Part shown: piece after piece, positions 58,325 to 64,000 of the stretch
Numbering within the stretch: the stretch's first letter is position 1
Layout: every line of letters begins with the position of its first letter
Source: Mycolicibacterium sp. P9-64
GTDB lineage: Bacteria; Actinomycetota; Actinomycetes; Mycobacteriales; Mycobacteriaceae
Reading direction: 5' to 3'
DNA: 64,000 nt
Assembly (NCBI RefSeq): GCF_008329605.1
Contig: NZ_NPKO01000008.1
Span: 1 to 64,000, forward strand
Notes under the pieces: model-generated
What the model was told of the DNA's origin: nothing
Seen by the model: only the letters and a program-made list of their open reading frames with translations
The model's database searches: none
Program-made: the position numbers and the translations under genes

Positions 58325-59444
58325 GATCGCGCACACCACACATCCCGCGCTGCAGCCACAACGAATCGGCACGATCGAGTTGAGGAACCGCCTGGCCGTC
58401 GCGCCCATGACCCGCGTCTCGGCGTCGCCAGACGGCACGCCCACCGACGAGATGGCGGACTACTACCGCGATTTCGCCCGCGGCGGCTTCGGCGTCGTGA
58501 TCACCGAGGGCACCTACACCGACACCACCCACAGCCAGGGCTACCTGAACCAGCCCGGTCTGGCCACCGACGCCCACATCGAGGGCTGGCGGCTGATCGT
58601 CGATGGCGTGCACTCCGAGGGCGTGCCCGTGATCGCGCAGCTGATGCACGCCGGTGCGCTGTCGCAGGGCAACTCACACGGGGTCGGCACGATCGCGCCG
58701 TCGGCCGTCGCGCCGCGCGGTACGAAGCTCGAAGAGTACGGCGGCTCGGGGTCCTGGCCGACACCCCGCGAGATGAGCCGCACCGACATCGACTGCGTGA
58801 TTGGAGGATTCGTCGACACCGCGGTCCGCGCCCGCGATGCGGGGTTCGACGGGGTGGAGGTGCACGCCGCGAACGGCTACCTGCTCGATCAGTTCCTCAC
58901 CGACTACACCAACGCCAGGGGCGACGAGTTCGGCGGATCGGTGGCCAACCGCATCCGGCTGACGGCACGCGTCGTGGCAGGCATCCGGGACCGACTGGGT
59001 GCCGACTTCCTCCTCGGTGTCCGCGTGTCGCAGACCAAGGTCAATGACTTCACCTATCGCTGGCCCGGTGGCGCCGCTGACGCCGAGACCATCTTCCCGG
59101 CGCTGGCCGATGCCGGTGCTGACTACCTCCACATCGCCAGTGAGGGACGTGATTTCATCGAGACGGCGCGCCTCTCCGACGGCAGGACCATCACCGCGTT
59201 GGCACGTGAGGTCAGCGGGCTGCCCGTCATGGCCAACGGCGGCATGCACGATCTCGATCAGACGAGCGCGGTGCTCGACGGCGGCCACGCCGACCTGGTG
59301 TCGATCGGACGTGGCGCCCTGTCCAACCCCGATCTGCCTGCCCGTCTGCTGGCAGGGGAGAGCCTGGAGCCGTTCGACCACACGATGCTCTCACCCATGG
59401 CCACCATCGCCAACGCCCGCGCGTGGCGCGTCGGGGTCAGCTGA
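58293..59444 (+). CDS. Old-yellow-enzyme family NADH:flavin oxidoreductase
   Basis: 383 residues if begun at ATG 58293, which overlaps DUF1989 by 32 bases. AAGGAG at 58313-58318 with ATC at 58326 suggests a possible rare ATC start, giving 372 residues. TIM-barrel OYE motifs: LRNRLAVAPMTRVSASPDGT, YYRDFARGGFGVVITEGTYT, QLMHAGALSQ, DGVEVHAANGYLLDQFLTDY, RGDEFGGSVANRIRLTARVV and SIGRGALSNPDLPARLLAG. It binds FMN and reduces or demethylates unsaturated or N-methylated substrates. Its stop overlaps the convergent PucR gene by eight bases. Confidence 0.9.
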   Translation: MRIRFQRRRSEIAHTTHPALQPQRIGTIELRNRLAVAPMTRVSASPDGTPTDEMADYYRDFARGGFGVVITEGTYTDTTHSQGYLNQPGLATDAHIEGWRLIVDGVHSEGVPVIAQLMHAGALSQGNSHGVGTIAPSAVAPRGTKLEEYGGSGSWPTPREMSRTDIDCVIGGFVDTAVRARDAGFDGVEVHAANGYLLDQFLTDYTNARGDEFGGSVANRIRLTARVVAGIRDRLGADFLLGVRVSQTKVNDFTYRWPGGAADAETIFPALADAGADYLHIASEGRDFIETARLSDGRTITALAREVSGLPVMANGGMHDLDQTSAVLDGGHADLVSIGRGALSNPDLPARLLAGESLEPFDHTMLSPMATIANARAWRVGVS

Positions 59445-60990
59445 GCCCGTCGGCCTCGAGCGCGAGGAACAGGTCCACGCGATCCTGCAGCTTGGTCACG
59501 TCGCGGCCGGTCAACTCGCCGATGCGCGCCACCCGGTTGCGCAACGTGTTGACGTGCACGTAGAGGTCGGCGGCCGTGGCAGCCCAGTGGCCGTCGTTGC
59601 CGAGGAAGACACGCAACGTGCGCACTAGCTCCGTGTTACTCTGCTCGTCGTTCGCCCGAAGCGGGCCGAGTATGTCATCGGCGAAGCGCTGCAACAGATC
59701 TCGATCATGCAGGGCAAGAAGCATGCGGTGAGTGCCGACGTCGGCGAAGGTGCCCACCTGCGGTCCCGTTGTGCGACGGCGCAGAACTTGGCACACCTCA
59801 CGCGAGCGGATCAGCGGCTCGCGCAACCCCGTCGAGTTGGCGGCTAGGCCCCCGATCCCGACGACGGTGCGGTCGTCGGGGAAGCGGGTGGCGATGGCAC
59901 CGACGAGCTGCTCACCCAGCTCGACCAGATCGGAAATCGCACTGCCCCAGGGAATCACGGCCACCGTGTCCTGACTGCCTACCGCAACCACGGCAGGGAT
60001 GCCTTGCCTGGTGAAGAAGCCTTCGATCTCGTCGGTCGATCCGCTCGGACGCAGTCGATCGCCGCCGACGATCATGGTGAGCACCGACAACTGCGCTGAC
60101 GGATCGATGCCGAAGGCGCGCAACCGCTCAGGGACGTCGGCCGCTCGAGCAGGACCGGAGAGGATCATCTCCAGTAGTTCACTGGAGAACCGGGATTCGA
60201 TCGCCTGCAGCGCTTGTTGTTTGGCTACTTCCAGGCTGAGGAATCTGGCAGCCTGTTCGATGCCGTCGCGTTCCTCGGCCGTTAGGTCACGCAGTGGTCG
60301 CAGACAGAACACGCCCGCGTCGACGTCGCCGATCGCGCCCTCGACGAGGAACAGCGACGCGGTGCCGAGGCCGGGCAGTTCGACTTCCAGCGGCGGTGGG
60401 CGTCGGGCCAATGCGTCGGCGGCGGCCCGATCGACGCCGCCGTCTCCGCCGTCGCCGGCCAGGCGCCGGCCCAGTCTGTCCACCACGACGAGGGGCAGAT
60501 CGTGGTCTCTGCGCAGCACTTCAAGAACGCCTTCGGCGCCGCCGCCGCGGGAAATCGAGGTCGCCAAGGCATTTCCGCGGCGGACTAGGCCTGCGAGCGC
60601 TTCTTGGCGGGACTCACCCTGGATGCGTGCTGCCGTCTCGGTGATCGCCGTGAACGGTACGGCGATCGACACCGAGGCGAGCGGCATGTGGGCTGCCGTG
60701 CACGCGTCGACCAGATCGCTTGGTGGCTGCGGAGATTGCTCGGTGAGCCCGAACACGAGGCCCGCGGCGTTGGCGCGCCGGAGTGCAGCGACGAACTGGT
60801 CTGCGGTCACGGTATCGCGCCACAAGCCGTTGGTGAGGACCAACTCCGTCGCCCTGATGTAGGGCGACGGGTCGGGGAGTTCGGTGTTGTGCAGCCACAG
60901 CACTTCAGCACTGACCGCACCGGGCGGCCCGGGAACCAGCAGAGTCAACTCCAGCGCGGGGTCGTTGACGAGCGCTTCCAAACTCAGCAC
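59437..60990 (-). CDS. PucR-family transcriptional regulator
   Basis: 517 residues from GTG 60990; GTG 61038 would add 16 residues. N-terminal PucR sensor domain begins LSLEALVNDPALELTLLVPG and contains WLHNTELPDPSPYIRATELV followed by LTNGLWRD, the purine-catabolism regulator signature. A GGDEF-like middle part and the C-terminal PucR helix-turn-helix (LRVFLGNDGHWAATAADLYV, HVNTLRNRVARIGELTGRD) follow. Such regulators respond to purines, allantoin or similar N-compounds. It faces the NCS1 permease gene divergently, so it likely controls permease and neighbours. Confidence 0.9.
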   Translation of the reverse strand: MLSLEALVNDPALELTLLVPGPPGAVSAEVLWLHNTELPDPSPYIRATELVLTNGLWRDTVTADQFVAALRRANAAGLVFGLTEQSPQPPSDLVDACTAAHMPLASVSIAVPFTAITETAARIQGESRQEALAGLVRRGNALATSISRGGGAEGVLEVLRRDHDLPLVVVDRLGRRLAGDGGDGGVDRAAADALARRPPPLEVELPGLGTASLFLVEGAIGDVDAGVFCLRPLRDLTAEERDGIEQAARFLSLEVAKQQALQAIESRFSSELLEMILSGPARAADVPERLRAFGIDPSAQLSVLTMIVGGDRLRPSGSTDEIEGFFTRQGIPAVVAVGSQDTVAVIPWGSAISDLVELGEQLVGAIATRFPDDRTVVGIGGLAANSTGLREPLIRSREVCQVLRRRTTGPQVGTFADVGTHRMLLALHDRDLLQRFADDILGPLRANDEQSNTELVRTLRVFLGNDGHWAATAADLYVHVNTLRNRVARIGELTGRDVTKLQDRVDLFLALEADGLS

Positions 60991-61035
60991 GGTGTGCTTA
61001 CGTCCAATCGCAAGGGGCAGTAGTGGATGTTTATA

Positions 61036-61060
61036 CACTGCTCGGCGCGAGTCGGCAGTG
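61036..61060. promoter_or_regulatory. Nested inverted repeat between pucR and the NCS1 permease
   Basis: CACTGC (61036-61041) and GCAGTG (61055-61060) enclose a second dyad, CTCG-GCG-CGAG (61041-61051). A TATAAA-like -10 for the pucR direction lies beside it (61028-61036). Suitable as the PucR operator for both genes. Confidence 0.5.
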
Positions 61061-61096
61061 TTTCGATGAGCGGAAGCCCACGTGAGGAGCCTTTCA

Positions 61097-62515
61097 ATGT
61101 CACTGCATCCGACCACCGCGTCGACCACCGAGACCGATGACGCCGGCGTCCCGTTCGATGCCCACGGCATCGAGCCGATACCCGAGCGCAGCCGGGACTG
61201 TTCCCCGTGGGAGTTGTTCTGGATCTGGTCCGGTGCGAACATCGCGCCCATCAACTGGGTGCTCGGCGCGTTGGGAATCACGTTGGGGCTCAGCCTCATC
61301 GAGACCCTGGTAGTCGTGGTGCTCGGCAATGTCGTCGGGTGCGCCGTCTTCGGCGCGTTCAACGTGATCGGACACCGCACCGCGGTGAACCAGATGGTCC
61401 TCGGTCGAGCGCCGTTCGGCCGCTACGGGTCGATGGTGCCCGGAGTGGTCCAGTTCGTCTTGACGATGGGCTGGGTTGGGGTCAACACCTGGGTGGTGCT
61501 CGATCTCGTTCTCGCGATCCTCGCGGAGTTCGGGATCGGTGAGACGCTGTGGTTGGACTTCGCCGTTGCGGGCGCCATCATGGCCGTCCAGCTCGGCTTG
61601 GCGCTGTACGGCTTCTATGCCATCAGGAGCTTCGAGAAGTACACGGTGCCCGTCACGGTCGCGGTGATGGCTCTCATGACGGTGCTCGCGATGGCGACCA
61701 CCGACGTGGACTGGACACTGTCGGGCACGGCGGTCGAACCGGGCGCCAAGTTCACCGCCGTCACCCAGCTTCTCACCGCCATCGGCATCGGCTGGGGGTT
61801 GGCCTGGATTCCCTACGCTTCGGACTACAGCCGCTTCGTGCGGGTCGGTGCGACGTCGAAGGCGGTGTTCTGGTCATCGGCGCTCGGCATGTACATCCCG
61901 ACAGTGTGGCTGGCCGCGCTGGGCGCCTGCCTGGCGAGCGTGGGTAACGGCAGCGACCCATCGACGTTGGTGGTCAGCACATTCGGCGTGACCGCCATAC
62001 CGGTTCTGTTGCTGCTCATCCACGGGCCGATCGCCACGAACATCCTCAACCTGTACTCGTGCTCGCTGGCCGCGCTGTCGCTCGGCGTGCGGGCCGCTCG
62101 GTGGAAGGTCACGTTGGTCGCCGGCCTGGTGGCGTCCGCAGTGCTGGTGGTGTTCGTCGAGGCTGACAGCTTCGCGCATGCCTTCGACAACTGGATGGTG
62201 TCGATCCTGGTGTGGATCAGCCCGTGGGCGGCGATCATGCTGGTCGACTACTGGGTGATTCGTCGCGGCGCACTGGATGTTTCGTCGCTCTACGCTCCGG
62301 CCGACACGTCCGAGTACCCGAGATTCGACTCGAGCGGGTTGATCAGCCTCGCGGCAGGGCTCGTCGCCGCCTGGGCATGGCAGTACGGGTTGGTGCCGAT
62401 CATGCAGGGCCCGTTGGCAACGTCGTTGGGTAACACCGACTTCTCCTGGCTGTCGGGCGGTGTCGTCGCCGGTGGGCTGTACTTCGTGCTGGCGCGACGG
62501 GCCGTGCGCGCATGA
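61097..62515 (+). CDS. NCS1-family nucleobase/cation symporter (CodB-like)
   Basis: 472 residues from ATG 61097; GAGGAG seven bases upstream. About 12 membrane helices. NCS1 marks: WELFWIWSGANIAPINWVLG, GHRTAVNQMVLGRAPFGRYG (the amino-terminal family loop), GWGLAWIPYASDYSRFV and ISPWAAIMLVDYWVIRRGAL. It imports cytosine, purines, allantoin, hydantoin or similar with H+ or Na+. Linked to PucR, DUF1989 and OYE genes; overlaps the VOC gene by four bases. Confidence 0.93.
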   Translation: MSLHPTTASTTETDDAGVPFDAHGIEPIPERSRDCSPWELFWIWSGANIAPINWVLGALGITLGLSLIETLVVVVLGNVVGCAVFGAFNVIGHRTAVNQMVLGRAPFGRYGSMVPGVVQFVLTMGWVGVNTWVVLDLVLAILAEFGIGETLWLDFAVAGAIMAVQLGLALYGFYAIRSFEKYTVPVTVAVMALMTVLAMATTDVDWTLSGTAVEPGAKFTAVTQLLTAIGIGWGLAWIPYASDYSRFVRVGATSKAVFWSSALGMYIPTVWLAALGACLASVGNGSDPSTLVVSTFGVTAIPVLLLLIHGPIATNILNLYSCSLAALSLGVRAARWKVTLVAGLVASAVLVVFVEADSFAHAFDNWMVSILVWISPWAAIMLVDYWVIRRGALDVSSLYAPADTSEYPRFDSSGLISLAAGLVAAWAWQYGLVPIMQGPLATSLGNTDFSWLSGGVVAGGLYFVLARRAVRA

Positions 62516-63096
62516 CGGCCGCCGGCGAACTCCCTTCGGTGGTGAGCGCGACCCAGTTGTCCAACGGGTTCCTCGGCAAGCTGATCGAGATCTGCTTCGT
62601 CACAGCCGATTGCCGCAAGACGATGGAGGGCCTGGTGCGGTTGGGCATTGGGCCCTGGCGGGTGTATACCTTCGACTCGGCGACGGTGACCGACCGCACC
62701 TACCACGGTGCGCCTGCCGACTACGCGATCAAGGTGTGCTTCGCCGACGCCGGAGATTTGGCGGTCGAGATCATGCAACCGCTATACGGACCGTCGATCT
62801 TCCAGGAGTTCCTCGACGAACACGGCGAGGGCATCCAGCACGTCGCCTTCGACTGCGAGGAGCGACCGTGGGACGAGCGGATCGCCGAGTTCACCGGCCG
62901 CGGTTTCCCACTCGTTCAGGCCGGGCGGTTCATGGATCTCAACGCATTCGGGTTCTTCGACACCGTCGCCGCGACCGGCACCACGTTCGAGACGTACTCG
63001 ATCCCCGCGGGCTTCGCCTGGCCCGAACCCGAGGAGTGGTACCCAGCCCCGCCACCGGCAGGCCAGGCGCCGCCGGTCCGCGCGCAACGCGGTTGA
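62512..63096 (+). CDS. VOC (glyoxalase/bleomycin-resistance) family protein
   Basis: 194 residues from ATG 62512, overlapping the permease stop (ATGA). Two beta-alpha-beta-beta-beta units: IEICFVTADCRKTMEGLVRL with GIGPWRVYTFD, and EGIQHVAFDCEERPWDERIA. Metal-ligand candidates are His (QHVAF) and Glu (VEIMQPL). GPWRVYTFDS resembles methylmalonyl-CoA epimerase-like VOC members. It is the last gene of the catabolic run; substrate unknown. Confidence 0.88.
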   Translation: MTAAGELPSVVSATQLSNGFLGKLIEICFVTADCRKTMEGLVRLGIGPWRVYTFDSATVTDRTYHGAPADYAIKVCFADAGDLAVEIMQPLYGPSIFQEFLDEHGEGIQHVAFDCEERPWDERIAEFTGRGFPLVQAGRFMDLNAFGFFDTVAATGTTFETYSIPAGFAWPEPEEWYPAPPPAGQAPPVRAQRG

Positions 63097-63118
63097 CGCA
63101 CCGGACCTCGATCGAGGG

Positions 63119-63637
63119 CTAGGCCGAGATGTGGGTGCCAAGGCGGTCGTAGACCCGCCACACCGCGGCCTCGTGATCGACGGTGCTGATTTCACCGGCG
63201 TCGCGCGCGCGGTCGGCCTCGCCCAGTTGGCAAGCCAGCGCACATAGTTCGGCCCACGCCTCGGTGGCCACGGGATCGGGGAAACCCGCGATCCGCACCA
63301 CGGTCAGCGTTCTGACCCTGGTGCGGTTGGCACCGGTCAGCGCCATGGTCACCAGGCCTGCTCCGACGGCAACGACCGTCGAGGTGACGACGGCGGAGGT
63401 CGATCCGACGGTGGGGATCAGGAACATCTCGAGCGTCAGCCAGGTCAGCGTTCCCCAGATGGGCCACGACCGCCACAGCCGTAGCAATACCCGCTCGTCG
63501 GGCGAGATCCCGGGCGGGAAGACCACCAGGTGGTGTCGGGTGAGGCCGTAGCGACTCGGCGAGATGCCCAGCGAGCCCCAGGTACGGCCGCCGTCGATCA
63601 GGCGGCGCAGACGCGGCTGGTGAATGGTCGTGCTCAT
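63119..63637 (-). CDS. DUF6611-type membrane-associated protein
   Basis: 172 residues from ATG 63637. An N-terminal soluble part (HHLVVFPPGISPDERVLLRL) is followed by one or two membrane helices (about 77-125) and a helical tail rich in Ala/Glu (TVDHEAAVWRVYDRLGTHIS). Similar proteins are common and uncharacterised in mycobacteria. It is divergent from the iron-sulfur protein gene, with a palindrome between. Confidence 0.7.
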   Translation of the reverse strand: MSTTIHQPRLRRLIDGGRTWGSLGISPSRYGLTRHHLVVFPPGISPDERVLLRLWRSWPIWGTLTWLTLEMFLIPTVGSTSAVVTSTVVAVGAGLVTMALTGANRTRVRTLTVVRIAGFPDPVATEAWAELCALACQLGEADRARDAGEISTVDHEAAVWRVYDRLGTHISA

Positions 63638-63724
63638 ACCTTCAGGTGTACGCCCGACCTGGCGTCGTGACGAGGATCCGTACGGAATCTCTACGGCCGC
63701 GTGAGGGCCCTCACGCACATCTAG

Positions 63725-63740
63725 GTATAGCAGACTATAC
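63725..63740. promoter_or_regulatory. Palindrome upstream of the iron-sulfur protein gene
   Basis: GTATAG-CAGA-CTATAC, six-base perfect arms, ten bases before ATG 63750. It would overlap the -10 region or the transcript start, the usual place for a TetR-type repressor. Confidence 0.5.
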
Positions 63741-63749
63741 TCAGATCGC

Positions 63750-64000
63750 ATGACCTCGACTCGAAAGATCTCGCCACGCCTGGCAGAGCACCCGACCGTC
63801 CGCAAGATGATGGGCCAGAAGTCGGAACCGCCCGGTGTGATCGACGCCGACTGGCTGCGCAAGGTCTGCCTGGATGCCGGCGTCGACGACGTCGCGTTCG
63901 CCAGCGTGGACAATCCGGCGCTGGCGTCCGAGGTGGAGCACGTCGAGGGCGCGCTACCGGGGACGAAGAGCTACATCTCGCTGGTCGTGAAGATGAACCG
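63750..64000 (+). CDS. QueG-like 4Fe-4S protein, N-terminal part (partial)
   Basis: The frame is open from ATG 63750 to the window edge (83 codons). KISPRLAEHPTVRKMMGQKS, DADWLRKVCLDAGVDDVAFA and LPGTKSYISLVVKMN match the start of actinobacterial 4Fe-4S ferredoxin-type proteins related to epoxyqueuosine reductase/reductive dehalogenase fold. The cluster cysteines would lie beyond the window, so the assignment rests on the N-terminus only. Confidence 0.65.
   Translation, partial: MTSTRKISPRLAEHPTVRKMMGQKSEPPGVIDADWLRKVCLDAGVDDVAFASVDNPALASEVEHVEGALPGTKSYISLVVKMN

Overview
The window is chromosomal DNA from a high-GC actinobacterium, almost certainly a rapidly growing mycobacterium (Mycolicibacterium/Mycobacterium). 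The evidence is an MspA-family porin at the left edge (typical of rapid growers, absent from the M. tuberculosis complex), many GTG starts, LpqN and WS/DGAT families, and a gene order that follows the M. tuberculosis Rv0985c to Rv1013 backbone: mscL, SAF protein, ruc, 5-FCL, galU, moeA/glp, rimJ, glpR-like, pat, arcA, pmt, rsmI, pabB, metG, tatD, rpfB, rsmA, ispE, pks16. Orthology statements come from remembered family sequences, not from a search.

Layout. 1-7.8 kb: envelope, stress and division genes. A CIRCE (HrcA) operator sits between the redox chaperone gene ruc and a divergent secreted HNH protein gene. 7.8-14.1 kb: a probable 6.1 kb genomic island bounded by the 3' part of an intact tRNA-Ala(CGC) and a degraded 61-bp copy of it (56/61 identical). 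It carries a hydrolase, MFS, PAP2, a ChrB-N protein, a P1B-type metal ATPase and its divergent NmtR-type regulator, but no integrase. 14.1-21.4 kb: small enzymes, paired secreted peptides, a ketoacyl-synthase paralogue lacking its catalytic Cys, a WS/DGAT, a hydrolase, CsbD and MscS.

21.5-26 kb: a tightly overlapping operon, CHAD, PfpI, small protein, GT2 glycosyltransferase, acyl-CoA dehydrogenase-like, PIG-L deacetylase, methyltransferase. The last four resemble a sugar-tailoring route with Nod-factor-like chemistry and are the best candidate for an undescribed system. 26-36.4 kb: a putative SigF-controlled membrane protein, the cAMP-regulated acetyltransferase Pat, lipoproteins, AlkB, and soxR divergent from arcA around a SoxR box. 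36.4-39 kb: a decayed lrp/potB junction beside a 13E12-type HNH gene.

39-55 kb: housekeeping block (pmt, rsmI, pabB, an ECF41 sigma factor with its oxidoreductase and a matching promoter, metG, tatD, rpfB, rsmA, ispE, pks16), interrupted by an amino-acid permease pseudogene and a small cytosolic Ser/Thr kinase. 55-64 kb: a DrrAB-type ABC exporter with a methyltransferase, then a probable catabolic cluster (DUF1989, OYE flavoprotein, PucR regulator, NCS1 permease, VOC protein), and finally a DUF6611-type protein and the start of an iron-sulfur protein that runs off the right edge.
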